Shown: positions 25,648 to 32,756 of the stretch, piece after piece
Numbering within the stretch: the first letter of the stretch is position 1
Layout: each line of letters starts with the position of its first letter
Assembly: GCF_030068545.1 (NCBI RefSeq)
Contig: NZ_JASJOR010000003.1
Coordinates: 1-64,000 of the forward strand
Direction: 5' to 3'
DNA from: Xanthocytophaga flava
GTDB taxonomy: Bacteria; Bacteroidota; Bacteroidia; Cytophagales; 172606-1
Length of the DNA stretch: 64,000 nt
Program-made: the position numbers and the translations under genes
The notes under the pieces: model-generated
Told to the model about the DNA's origin: nothing
The model's input: only the letters and a program-made list of their open reading frames with translations
The model's database searches: none

Positions 25648-25756
25648 GGTGTATCTGTGTAAGTATGTAATTTCTTAATCAAGACAAGCCTACAACCTTA
25701 TCTTGCCTATATCTTTTATGGAAAAGTGGTTTGTAAATAAAGAAAAACACTATTTC

Positions 25757-25950
25757 TGTCCTCCTGGAAGGATCTCTTGACAAATAGAGCCGCGTTTGGG
25801 GTATGAGAAAAGAATTATTTCCAAATCCAAACGCCGCCGGTCTTGCCACAAGATTCTTTCAGAAGGACAAAAAAAGAGAGCCTTTCAGAAGGACAAAAAA
25901 AGAGAGGTTTTTACTAAAACCTTCAAAATTGAAAAAGTTATGGAACAGGA
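25757..25950 (+). repeat. Repeat A, copy 3, with tandem end and module D
   Basis: The core runs 25757-25869 (start TGTCCTCCTGGAAGGATCTC, degenerate on the left; end CACAAGATTCTTTCAGAAGG and ACA). The last 25 bases are repeated in tandem (25882-25905, CTTTCAGAAGGACAAAAAAA). Module D follows at 25915-25950 in the opposite sense to its appearance at copies 1 and 7. That is consistent with a fixed D-to-core arrangement. Confidence 0.85.
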
Positions 25951-26065
25951 TAAGAGCTACAACTCGCATAGATACGATTATGAAATACAGTAATGTATAA
26001 AGGAGAAATAAACATAATTGAAGTAACCGCTGCATTTACCCACAAGCTAGCCATCATCAACAAAA

Positions 26066-26575
26066 ATGAATAAATCAGAAAGAAAGAAGTTTTTACGAGA
26101 GCTTCAGGATAAGGAAGAAAAACAAGCAGCGCTCTCTGAAAAACGGTTTATGTATGAGGATATAGTCTGGCGTGGCATTGGTCAAAAGATGCTACAGATT
26201 GTATTCAGACCTTCTTTTGAAGACAATAAGCTGTGGGACATCCGAAAGCAGGGTGAAACGTATGTTTTGTTTGAAAGCACGTTTGCTGAAGGAGAAAGAT
26301 ATATTCTAAGACCTGGATATGATCTTTTAGAATGTCCGTCAAATGAATTAAAAAGTCTGGTAGATACACTGAAGGCAATAAAAATAACAATTGGAATTCC
26401 TGAAAGTGATATGTTTAGTCTGGATGGAACGTCCTACGAAGTCTGCTTATATGATCACCAGCAATCCATTCGTCTCCAGTGGCACAATCAACCTCATGAG
26501 GATTGGCAAGAAATGGCCTTGATAGTTGTAAAGGCTATTGAAAGATTTAGTTCTTTGCAAAGGAAAAATGATTGA
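26066..26575 (+). CDS. Hypothetical soluble protein, 169 residues
   Basis: A charged helical N-terminus (ERKKFLRELQDKEEKQAALS) is followed by an alpha/beta domain (MLQIVFRPSFEDNKLWDIRK, then ESTFAEGERYILRPGYDLLE). No signal peptide or membrane segment. Unidentified family; it lies in the accessory zone between repeat A copy 3 and the lipoprotein gene. Confidence 0.6.
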   Translation: MNKSERKKFLRELQDKEEKQAALSEKRFMYEDIVWRGIGQKMLQIVFRPSFEDNKLWDIRKQGETYVLFESTFAEGERYILRPGYDLLECPSNELKSLVDTLKAIKITIGIPESDMFSLDGTSYEVCLYDHQQSIRLQWHNQPHEDWQEMALIVVKAIERFSSLQRKND

Positions 26576-26649
26576 TCTCTAATTGAGTAACTGATCTTAT
26601 GACGCTACTTAATCGCCTTTAGGTATAGGCCATAACTAAACAGGATAGT

Positions 26650-27222
26650 ATGGAGTTAAGAAAAAGTAAGCTAACATATATATTGATTTTTGTGCTTTTA
26701 TTTTTCTCTTGTCAGGAGGATACTGATGCTGTAAAAAGCAATAATCGATGTTCGGATGTTTCTGTGCGGTTAATGTATTCTATAGTAGAGTCTCAATTGA
26801 ATCTTTTGAAGAAAACCGCTGAAAATGTAAAGGGAGTAGATAGTGCAACTATAAGAGATTTGAATTACTATATATCAGATTTTACCAACATTAATAATCA
26901 GTTTATCATTGCTGCTGGAGGATTTGTTCCTGGCTATACTATCAATCTGGTAGATCCATGTCGAAAAGATGATAAGATAGTCTCATTAGCACGGACGAAT
27001 AGTAATAAATTGAAATACAAAAATTTTGTTGCTGTTCTTCTTAAAGCAAAGTTGTTAGAAGAGGGACAGGATAAGAATTTGTATTTTATTATTGATTCTC
27101 ATTTTTGTAAGGAAAATTGTGTTTTTTCTGATAGTAGTATGGCTAATCAAACTGTTAGTGAGATTATGTTAGAGAACATGATTTTACAAGCAACCATTTT
27201 GGATTTAGCACTAAATTTTTGA
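26650..27222 (+). CDS. Hypothetical lipoprotein, 190 residues
   Basis: Signal sequence with lipobox LLFFSC-Q near residue 21, so a lipid-anchored envelope protein. The mature part has cysteines near 34 (NRC), 103 (PCRKDD) and a pair near 153 and 157 (CKENC), possibly disulfide-linked. Translated 60 bp upstream of the paralogue gene at 27284 and in the same direction, so probably co-transcribed. No known domain. Confidence 0.65.
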   Translation: MELRKSKLTYILIFVLLFFSCQEDTDAVKSNNRCSDVSVRLMYSIVESQLNLLKKTAENVKGVDSATIRDLNYYISDFTNINNQFIIAAGGFVPGYTINLVDPCRKDDKIVSLARTNSNKLKYKNFVAVLLKAKLLEEGQDKNLYFIIDSHFCKENCVFSDSSMANQTVSEIMLENMILQATILDLALNF

Positions 27223-27283
27223 TATACTATAGATGAAAATATTTTCATGAAGAATGAGTATAAGCCGAATTTCGTACTAACAT

Positions 27284-28006
27284 ATGAGAGTTTGTGTTTT
27301 GTTTGGATTTATTCTTTGCTCCTTTTATTGCTGGGGTCAAGAGCTTGAATTATCGGGGAAAATCTATGGATATGATGCAGATAAAAATAGTAAACTTTAT
27401 TATACTACAAATGGAAAGTCATTTAATGAAAAGAGGTTTATTACCTATGATTCTACCCGAACTTACTCACTATGTTTGTCTGGAAAGGAGATAAAGAAGA
27501 AACGTAGTAAAACGCTTGACTTCTCTCTTACTCCTGATGCAAGTCCCAAAGCGTCGTATTCTTGTATTTATAAGATTAATTTGGCTGAGATAAAGCAATC
27601 GGAAGATTTTAAATCCCAAAAGCTTATTCGAATGAAAGCAAATGTATCATTAGATGCTAATTGCCTCATAGTAGTAGATCGAAAAATAAAAAAAGATGGT
27701 ATTGAACAACTTTCCGGAATTTATAAAATGAGTGTAGGGGATACAATCTTTAAGTTTTTCTTTAGAGGAATTGAAGGGCAAGAGGTTAGTTTGCAAAAGA
27801 TTGTAAATAGTTCTGTAGTAAACAAGGCAAAGGGATTTTGGTCATATGAACCAGATAAAAAAATTCTGAAGATCAAATTGGATGAAGTATTTAATCCAGA
27901 GCTTGACTGCTATGTAGATATGGAGTTAATGAAAGTATATACATTCAAATGGAAGGAGGAAGCAGGAGGAATTCTTGTCTCTGATCAGGGAACGTTAAGG
28001 AGATAA
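27284..28006 (+). CDS. Secreted hypothetical protein (paralogue of the 20.5-kb gene)
   Basis: 240 residues with an intact signal peptide (MRVCVLFGFILCSFYCWGQ). The mature protein shows a beta-strand series: GKIYGYDADKNSKLYYTTNG, FITYDSTRTYSLCLSG, TKxLDFSL-type, GFWSYEPDKKILKIKLDEVF. It is full-length compared with 20552-21316, which has the same order of motifs, including CIYKINLAEIKQSEDFKSQK against CIYEVHVGEIIKSEVFKSRK. Probably a periplasmic or surface protein. Terminated by the hairpin at 28051. Confidence 0.75.
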   Translation: MRVCVLFGFILCSFYCWGQELELSGKIYGYDADKNSKLYYTTNGKSFNEKRFITYDSTRTYSLCLSGKEIKKKRSKTLDFSLTPDASPKASYSCIYKINLAEIKQSEDFKSQKLIRMKANVSLDANCLIVVDRKIKKDGIEQLSGIYKMSVGDTIFKFFFRGIEGQEVSLQKIVNSSVVNKAKGFWSYEPDKKILKIKLDEVFNPELDCYVDMELMKVYTFKWKEEAGGILVSDQGTLRR

Positions 28007-28050
28007 TAACTCTCAATAAATGATTACTTAGTTTCTGTGGTATTTACTCC

Positions 28051-28092
28051 AAACCAAACAGGTTCGGACACACGTCCGAACCTGTTTGGTTT
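28051..28092. terminator. Strong bidirectional terminator
   Basis: AAACCAAACAGGTTCGGAC and its exact inverse complement flank the loop ACAC, a 19-bp perfect stem. It has A/T-rich ends on both sides. It separates the plus-strand gene ending at 28006 from the minus-strand island ending at 28112 and probably terminates both. Confidence 0.85.
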
Positions 28093-28111
28093 ATACTATA
28101 GCCAGTGCCCT

Positions 28112-28498
28112 TTAGGCAAATTGCAATACCGCTTCCAGGCGGGCTTCATATTTCTTTCGGTGGACTGCTTTGTCAGGGAGGCAGCCATCGTTGTAGAGAT
28201 AGAAACATCTGTCCTCTTCAAAAGATAGACCCTTGCTGGTTGGCTGAAAGCCTGCTTTGTCTTTGAAGAAAGGAGTGAGTTTTTGTATTTCTTCTTTCGA
28301 AATCTCAAGGCGATAGCGTGCTTGTTTGCGTATGAGGTCTCTCCATTCCTCATAGGGGATAAGGCTCTGGCGTTTTCCGAGTGGGAGGTAATAGCGGTTA
28401 AACTCATAGGCATAACCATCTATCAGCAGAAAGCCATAAATGTGATCTCTTCTGCGAATCTCAATTTTATCGTCTTTGCGTGTGTAGGTCCTTGTCAT
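28112..28498 (-). CDS. Hypothetical protein at the end of the island
   Basis: 128 residues (MTRTYTRKDDKIEIRRRDHI at the start). Basic and aromatic-rich, with LIPYEEWRDLIRKQARYRLE and CFYLYNDGCLPDKAVHRKKY. No signal peptide. It begins 12 bp after the amidase stop codon, so it is translated from the same message. No family recognised. It is the last gene before the terminator at 28051. Confidence 0.65.
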   Translation of the reverse strand: MTRTYTRKDDKIEIRRRDHIYGFLLIDGYAYEFNRYYLPLGKRQSLIPYEEWRDLIRKQARYRLEISKEEIQKLTPFFKDKAGFQPTSKGLSFEEDRCFYLYNDGCLPDKAVHRKKYEARLEAVLQFA

Positions 28499-28510
28499 CG
28501 TAGTATGGGT

Positions 28511-29017
28511 TTACTGTGTTACATGATTATTAGCTGGTACTGAGCCTCGCCACTCAATGTTTTGTTCGGGTACACCTGCCTGTTTAAGCCAGGTTGGTAC
28601 AAAGAAGCTGGGACAGGCTTTGTTGGCGAATTGGTTATGTCCGGCAATTTTTACATGAGGGGCGTAGGTAAGCACCTCATAAATAATGGCTAACATCGTT
28701 TCGATTTGCTGAAGGGTACGGGTGTCTTCCGGTTTTAAGGTTTTGTCCAGACCGCCTACATAGCATAGGTGACGGGAGATAGCGTTGATGCCTGTTACAC
28801 CATTGGTGATCTCGAAAGGGTCTATGGTCAGGTCGTTGTTGTGTTTGACGAACTGATGACGAGAGCCATCAAGCAGGATCAGGTCCGAGTAGCCTACTTG
28901 TTTCCAGCCGTTGCCATAGGGCTTGGGTTTGGTGTGCCAACGTTTGACGTCTTCTGGCGAAACCCAGCGTCCGGCGGGAGTGGCGGTACAGTGTATGATC
29001 AGGTATTGGAAGTGCAT
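28511..29017 (-). CDS. PGRP/T7-lysozyme-type N-acetylmuramoyl-L-alanine amidase
   Basis: 168 residues. Zinc ligands His9 (LIIHCTAT), His127 and Cys135 (AGHNQFANKACPSF) are at the same spacing as in T7 lysozyme. It cleaves the lactyl amide bond of peptidoglycan. No signal peptide is present, as in phage endolysins that leave the cell through a holin. Small membrane proteins are encoded just upstream (29467-29652, 29896-30150), consistent with a lysis cassette. A relic of a second copy lies at 23.2 kb. Confidence 0.9.
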   Translation of the reverse strand: MHFQYLIIHCTATPAGRWVSPEDVKRWHTKPKPYGNGWKQVGYSDLILLDGSRHQFVKHNNDLTIDPFEITNGVTGINAISRHLCYVGGLDKTLKPEDTRTLQQIETMLAIIYEVLTYAPHVKIAGHNQFANKACPSFFVPTWLKQAGVPEQNIEWRGSVPANNHVTQ

Positions 29018-29080
29018 AGAGATATGGTTCGTTATATAGAGTAGTTTGTTGAAAGAGAAAAGGACAGGTTCTACCCCAAG

Positions 29081-29148
29081 CTGGTGTTATTCCCAACCTG
29101 AACGGTGGGAAATAAGTCGTTGGTGAGAACACGCAACGACGGGAAATG
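29081..29148. repeat. Repeat B, copy 3 (degenerate)
   Basis: CTGGTGTTATTCCCAACC and CGTTGGTGAGAACACGCAACGA, flanked by GGTGGGAAA and CGGGAAA, are damaged versions of the two palindromes. It lies between the amidase and the coiled-coil gene of the island. Confidence 0.65.
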
Positions 29149-29157
29149 GAATAGTGG

Positions 29158-29421
29158 TTAAGCTGATGGCAGGTTGTTGAGTGTCTCCTTCAGCTCGGTG
29201 ACTTCTGTATGCAGTAACTCGTTTTCGCCCTCCAGCTCCTCGATTCGCTCTCTGAGGGTTTCCATTTCCATCTCTTGGTTACTAAGCCTGCACTGAAGGT
29301 GTAAGTTTTCATTTTCAAGCCGTTTCTTCTCGGAAGCCAGGTGATTATTGGCAAGGGTAAGGTTTTTCATAAGCAACTTTTGGTCAAGAACTGAAATAGT
29401 GGAAGCAGATAGTGTAGGCAT
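29158..29421 (-). CDS. Coiled-coil protein, 87 residues
   Basis: The middle and C-terminal residues follow a heptad pattern (EKKRLENENLHLQCRLSNQE, then MEMETLRERIEELEGENELL), ending in a short Pro-containing tail. No signal peptide, no membrane segment. It lies between the amidase and the small TM gene. It could be a structural or regulatory helix protein. Function unknown. Confidence 0.65.
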   Translation of the reverse strand: MPTLSASTISVLDQKLLMKNLTLANNHLASEKKRLENENLHLQCRLSNQEMEMETLRERIEELEGENELLHTEVTELKETLNNLPSA

Positions 29422-29466
29422 AAGAACAAGCTTTGTTTTAATGGTTTAGATTGTGAATGATTCAAG

Positions 29467-29652
29467 TTATTTGGGGTCTCTCATAGAAAAGAAACCGACT
29501 GTTGAAATAAAGGCCAGCAGCGAAACGAACGACTGCGTGTCGATGCGGTTAGCCAGCCAGAGAATGTATCCTGAGAAGGTGAACAAACCCAGGGTTGAGG
29601 TTTTCCAGTTGTCTAACACGAACTGGAGGTAATCGTATATCGATTTTGCCAT
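29467..29652 (-). CDS. Small membrane protein, holin-like
   Basis: 61 residues from the ATG at 29652 (MAKSIYDYLQFVLDNWKTST). The longer reading frame to 29799 runs through repeat A copy 4 and is discarded. Two short hydrophobic segments (TLGLFTFSGYILWLAN and SFVSLLAFISTVGFF) give a small double-pass protein, the size and topology of a class II holin. Assignment rests on topology and its place near the amidase. Confidence 0.55.
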   Translation of the reverse strand: MAKSIYDYLQFVLDNWKTSTLGLFTFSGYILWLANRIDTQSFVSLLAFISTVGFFSMRDPK

Positions 29653-29705
29653 AGGGGTTATTTGGGTTAAATACACTTCCACTGTCCTTCTAAAAGCTCT
29701 TTCCC

Positions 29706-29819
29706 TGTCCTTCTGAAAGAATCTTGTGACAAATAGAGTGGCGCTTGGATTTTGAGCGAAAGAATACTTTCCAGTCGGAACGGCCGCCGGTCTTGTCACA
29801 AGATTCTTTCAGAAGGACA
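29706..29819 (+). repeat. Repeat A, copy 4 (inside the island)
   Basis: Complete element, beginning TGTCCTTCTGAAAGAATCTT. The interior has CAAATAGAGTGGCGCTTGG and GGCCGCCGGTCTTGTC. A partial extra end (TGTCCTTCTAAAAGCTC) sits at 29683. It separates the 61-residue gene from the 84-residue gene, so it inserted after the island was formed or was carried with it. Confidence 0.9.
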
Positions 29820-29895
29820 AAAAAAAAGAGTGTTTTTGTGGAGAAGAGAAATAGAGACAGTCTCTTATATTGACCTCTTCTGTACCAACCGCCAT

Positions 29896-30150
29896 CTACG
29901 GGCCCTTACACGTATCCCTCACCTGAAACACTGGAGCATAGGTGAAGCTCTTCACATGTTTGATCTTTTCTACATCTAATGGCTGAATTGGGTGGGAGAC
30001 TACCTGTCTGGCTACGATGGACTCAATCTGGCTGTAGTCAATCACCTCGCATTCGTATACTTCTGTGGGATTGAGTCTATGTTCGGTAAAGACTCCGATA
30101 GCCAGGCCGAAGACGAAACACAGGGCGCTTAGTAAAAGTCGTAGTTGCAT
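29896..30150 (-). CDS. Small single-pass secreted or membrane protein, spanin-like
   Basis: 84 residues: an N-terminal hydrophobic segment (LLLSALCFVFGLAIGVF) and a charged tail (EHRLNPTEVYECEVIDYSQI, then PLDVEKIKHVKSF) that would be periplasmic. Its topology is like the inner-membrane Rz spanin of phages or a small anti-holin. It lies in the island between the coiled-coil gene upstream and the holin-like gene. Assignment tentative. Confidence 0.5.
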   Translation of the reverse strand: MQLRLLLSALCFVFGLAIGVFTEHRLNPTEVYECEVIDYSQIESIVARQVVSHPIQPLDVEKIKHVKSFTYAPVFQVRDTCKGP

Positions 30151-30287
30151 AATTTGTATGTAGGGTTAGGAAGTGGGTAAGAGGATGGAATCGGGTGTAT
30201 TTCTCAAAAAAAGAAACAGTAAACTAAAAGTCTACTGCTTCTCCGGTTAGCATTTCTCATGTAAATCCTTACTTTTTGCTACCTGGA

Positions 30288-30704
30288 TTAGGCGGGTAGC
30301 GTCGCCTTGTGATTGGTGATGGTAGACATCGAGCCATCGATTACTGAGAGGCGTTGTTCCACTTCATCCAGCTCGGATTCGTACAGCACTACCGCTGTAG
30401 TACCGTATTGCAACTTGCGTTGCTGGGCTGTAAACAGCTTGTACTCGGCTTTTACTTTACGGTTTTCCATCTCGGTTTTGGTCGTGCCTTCCGGCAATAC
30501 CGCGATGATGGATGTAAGCGAATCCACTTCGGCTTCAGAAGAGGCAAGAGTAGCTTCAATGTCGGAGGCTCGGTCCGCAGCATTTTCACGGCTACGAGTC
30601 AGGGAGATCTGCTTGAACTCCAGATCGCTTTTGAGGTCTGACAGTTGGTCAAGGACTTTGTCACAGTCTGTTTTTGAGGTTAATAATGTTAAAGTTAATG
30701 CCAT
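30288..30704 (-). CDS. Coiled-coil protein, first gene of the lysis-like block
   Basis: 138 residues from the ATG at 30704; the open frame continues far upstream only as antisense of the transposase gene. Long amphipathic helices dominate: DQLSDLKSDLEFKQISLTRS, DIEATLASSEAEVDSLTSII, MENRKVKAEYKLFTAQQRKL. No signal peptide. Two ATCAG-N4-CTGAT operators lie 166-194 bp upstream (30870-30898), so it should belong to the XRE regulon. Function unknown. Confidence 0.65.
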   Translation of the reverse strand: MALTLTLLTSKTDCDKVLDQLSDLKSDLEFKQISLTRSRENAADRASDIEATLASSEAEVDSLTSIIAVLPEGTTKTEMENRKVKAEYKLFTAQQRKLQYGTTAVVLYESELDEVEQRLSVIDGSMSTITNHKATLPA

Positions 30705-30869
30705 AGCTTTGGTTGGTTGATGGAAAATGTGAGTGTACAAAGGGTTGGTAGAGTAGGGGCTTCGGGTTGTGCTGCTGTCAAGGTTCCGGATCGCTTGCAG
30801 GCAGGTTTGTAGCCCCTTTTCTAACCGATTTAGTGATACAAAGGTCGGGATTCTGACTATGTAAATCCA

Positions 30870-30883
30870 ATCAGATATCTGAT
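30870..30883. promoter_or_regulatory. XRE-type operator O6
   Basis: ATCAGATATCTGAT, a perfect palindrome with the half sites ATCAG and CTGAT and a 4-bp centre, as at the other operators. Confidence 0.65.
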
Positions 30884-30884
30884 A

Positions 30885-30898
30885 ATCAGAAGTCTGAT
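30885..30898. promoter_or_regulatory. XRE-type operator O7
   Basis: ATCAGAAGTCTGAT, the same 14-bp core as the operator at 32003-32016, immediately next to O6. The side towards 30.7 kb holds the first gene of the lysis-like block. Confidence 0.65.
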
Positions 30899-31303
30899 AG
30901 TGTTTGATAGTCAGTAGGTTGTGTTGGTTTTGTGGGGGGTGAATGCTACGATGACGATGCATGTTAACCGTCCGGATGCTGGTTACATTTGTATACAAAA
31001 GAAGATCAACACCAGAAATCGTCTGTATCCTATGTCGTTCCCCACTGATTTTCCTTGCAGACGGTCTATCCGACTGAAAGGATATGATTATAGCCTGTCC
31101 GGCATGTATTTTATTACCATTTGTACCCATGAGAGGCAATGTGTTTTTGGAGAGGTTGTGAATGGGGAGATGGTGTTGAGTGAGGCAGGTAATATGATCA
31201 AAAAATGGTACGAAAAAATAGCCGATAAATTTCCGGATGTTGAATTGGGTGAATCTATCATTATGCCCAATCATGTTCATTTTATTCTGATTCGCACAGA
31301 AAA

Positions 31304-31330
31304 TGTAGGGGCGAACCCACGTGTTCGCCC
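31304..31330 (+). repeat. REP hairpin inside the RAYT gene, left
   Basis: TGTAGGGGCGAACCCACGTG followed by TTCGCCC. It is a GGGCGAAC/GTTCGCCC hairpin in the coding frame of the transposase, translated as VGANPRVRP. Confidence 0.8.
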
Positions 31331-31408
31331 GGTTTCCACGCCGAACGATTCGGTTTATGAAACAACATCCAACAATACGGATAAACCTGATCTGACGGGT
31401 GGGAACCT

Positions 31409-31435
31409 GGGCGAACACGCGGGTTCGCCCCTACA
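31409..31435 (-). repeat. REP hairpin inside the RAYT gene, right (inverted)
   Basis: The inverse orientation of the left REP: GGGCGAAC, spacer CGCG, GTTCGCCC then CTACA. The two face each other about 80 bp apart and are translated as GEHAGSPLQ. The same family recurs four times at 37.4-37.7 kb. Confidence 0.8.
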
Positions 31436-31657
31436 GAAAATAATTCAATGGTTTAAAACCATGACCACCAATGAATATATATTCGGGGTGTGAAAGAAAA
31501 CAAATGGCCTGCATTTCCGGGCAAATTGTGGCAGCGTAATTACCATGAACACATCATCCGCAATCAACCTGCCTATGAAAAAATCGCAGACTATATAACC
31601 GTCAACCCGCTGAAATGGGAACAGGATTCACTGTATCATCCCTGATCGTCCTTTCTG

Positions 31658-31903
31658 TTAGGTTGGAGAATCGTTTGATTGACACATGGGTTCACCTTCG
31701 CCTGTCAGGAGCCAGTGCAGATTAATCTGATAGGTGGTATGCAATGCCCACAAAAAGAAGCAGGAGGGAAGCCATTGTCCTTTCTCGATACCGGACATGT
31801 TGTTTTGTTTCATGCCCATACGTTGAGCAAAATCCTGTTGAGGCAAGTGGAGTACTTCGGTGCGAATATGATGAATGCGTTGACTGATTGATTGTAAACT
31901 CAT
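31658..31903 (-). CDS. XRE-type repressor of the island
   Basis: 81 residues. The helix-turn-helix is residues about 8-62: ISQRIHHIRTEVLHLPQQDF, AQRMGMKQNNMSGIEKGQWL, then ALHTTYQINLHWLLTGEGEP, the standard HTH_3 layout. It is small, with no cleavable peptidase domain, so induction by RecA-type autocleavage is not expected. Its start lies 42 bp from the first of five palindromic operators, so it should repress itself. The other operators sit ahead of the first lysis-like gene. Its regulatory range is inferred. Confidence 0.85.
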   Translation of the reverse strand: MSLQSISQRIHHIRTEVLHLPQQDFAQRMGMKQNNMSGIEKGQWLPSCFFLWALHTTYQINLHWLLTGEGEPMCQSNDSPT

Positions 31904-31944
31904 GGGTGAAAAAGGTAAAGGTGAAATATAGTTTCATGTTTTTG

Positions 31945-31962
31945 TTATCAGCGTTCTGATAA
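31945..31962. promoter_or_regulatory. XRE operator O1
   Basis: TTATCAGCGTTCTGATAA (18 bp), a palindrome except for the central bases. It lies just upstream of the repressor start. On the minus strand a candidate -7 (TACACTTTG) lies between O1 and O2. Confidence 0.75.
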
Positions 31963-31973
31963 TGTACAAAGTG

Positions 31974-31989
31974 TATCAGAACGCTGATA
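31974..31989. promoter_or_regulatory. XRE operator O2
   Basis: TATCAGAACGCTGATA, half sites ATCAG and CTGAT 4 bp apart. Centre 28 bp from O1. Confidence 0.75.
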
Positions 31990-32001
31990 GGTGATCGTTT
32001 G

Positions 32002-32017
32002 TATCAGAAGTCTGATA
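32002..32017. promoter_or_regulatory. XRE operator O3
   Basis: TATCAGAAGTCTGATA, 28 bp from the centre of O2. The even spacing suggests cooperative binding on one helix face. Confidence 0.75.
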
Positions 32018-32030
32018 GGTGGGTAAAACC

Positions 32031-32044
32031 ATCAGTGTTCTGAT
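32031..32044. promoter_or_regulatory. XRE operator O4
   Basis: ATCAGTGTTCTGAT, the same half sites. Centre 28 bp from O3, continuing the regular spacing of the array. Confidence 0.7.
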
Positions 32045-32111
32045 CCGTTAGGTTTTTCATCGGTGATCTCATGCCGTTTGGGTTGTTTGTGTGATTTTCG
32101 TTTGAGAGAAC

Positions 32112-32126
32112 TATCAGAACTCTGAT
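32112..32126. promoter_or_regulatory. XRE operator O5
   Basis: TATCAGAACTCTGAT, about 82 bp from O4, which is not far from three 28-bp steps. It ends 12 bp from the stop codon of the nuclease gene. Confidence 0.65.
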
Positions 32127-32137
32127 GGTGAACTTAT

Positions 32138-32524
32138 CTAACAGACAATGCCTGTGTGGGTTGGTACAGTTTTATCATGAATTCCCTCAATCAGGCATTG
32201 AAACTCTTCCAGGCTGCGTACAATCTGGTAAGCACCTCCCTGTGATTCTACCAGTTTCTGAAACTGTTTCTGTTCAGGGGTCTGGTAGCCTGCTAAGTTC
32301 TTCAGTTCGATAAAGTAGCTTTTGCCAGCAAAGAAGTATTCCAGGTCAGACACCCCTTTCACTATGCCCAAGGCTTTGTTAAGAGCACCTTTGATGGCAT
32401 TGTGACTGTTGTTGTTATGGGTATGTAGCAGACCTCTGTAAGCAGGAAAAGTATTCCAATGCCATTGGAAGCATAAGGCTTGTATACGGGTTTCGGATGG
32501 TTGTATGGAAATATGAGGTAGCAT
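32138..32524 (-). CDS. VRR-NUC-type nuclease
   Basis: 128 residues. The core is GVSDLEYFFAGKSYFIELKN: Asp60, then Glu73-x-Lys75 are the PD-(D/E)XK active-site residues. TPEQKQFQKLVESQGGAYQI is the conserved Gln-containing helix. VRR-NUC proteins act as single-strand or junction nucleases; in phages they are often stand-alone. The gene is the last of the replication-type block, followed by the repressor. Read from the segment after the 40-bp palindrome at 32671. Confidence 0.85.
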   Translation of the reverse strand: MLPHISIQPSETRIQALCFQWHWNTFPAYRGLLHTHNNNSHNAIKGALNKALGIVKGVSDLEYFFAGKSYFIELKNLAGYQTPEQKQFQKLVESQGGAYQIVRSLEEFQCLIEGIHDKTVPTHTGIVC

Positions 32525-32670
32525 TTGGGTATAATTGTGTAGGTGAAAACTCGATTATTGGTGTGTATTGGTGTATTTGTGGTCCTTTGAGTCGGTTTGT
32601 GGTTTTTATTAGCTAACCATTGATTGAATATTAGTTTGCATTAGCCTATTTAGGGTAGTCTATAGGTTTA

Positions 32671-32710
32671 TTTATACCCCTATATATTTATATATATATA
32701 GGGGTATAAA
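32671..32710. other. A+T-rich 40-bp palindrome between nuclease and ATPase genes
   Basis: TTTATACCCCTATATATTTA and its almost exact inverse complement are directly joined (one mismatch). It sits between the RecA-like ATPase stop codon (32757) and the nuclease start (32524), surrounded by unusually A+T-rich DNA. It may be a regulatory hairpin, a terminator, or part of a replication origin of the element. Confidence 0.6.
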
Positions 32711-32756
32711 TCTATATCCTATATGCGAGACCTAAACGGTAAGCGTATCATTTACC

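Larger units (their letters stand above)
31032..31645 (+). pseudogene. REP-associated tyrosine transposase (RAYT), frameshifted
   Basis: Y1 (HUH) transposase: SIRLKGYDYSLSGMYFITIC at the start, CVFGEVVNGEMVLSEAGNMI, and MPNHVHFILI, the His-hydrophobic-His metal motif. After EYI the frame breaks at a TATATATT run (31476-31483), where two extra bases appear to be present. The remaining GVKENKWPAFPGKLWQRNYH, then ADYITVNPLKWEQDSL, is read in the second frame to the stop at 31645. It has two REP hairpins within its coding region. It is the only plus-strand gene in the island. Confidence 0.85.

Noticed and set aside
30704..31418. Long N-terminal extension of the coiled-coil gene at 30288
   Set aside because: The extension is the antisense of the RAYT gene and crosses both operators O6 and O7; the ATG at 30704 gives a protein-like start.
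31945..32044. Iteron-type replication origin at the regularly spaced repeats
   Set aside because: Units are palindromes, not direct repeats, they lie beside an XRE gene, and two more occur before another gene. An operator array explains them better, although an origin role cannot be excluded.
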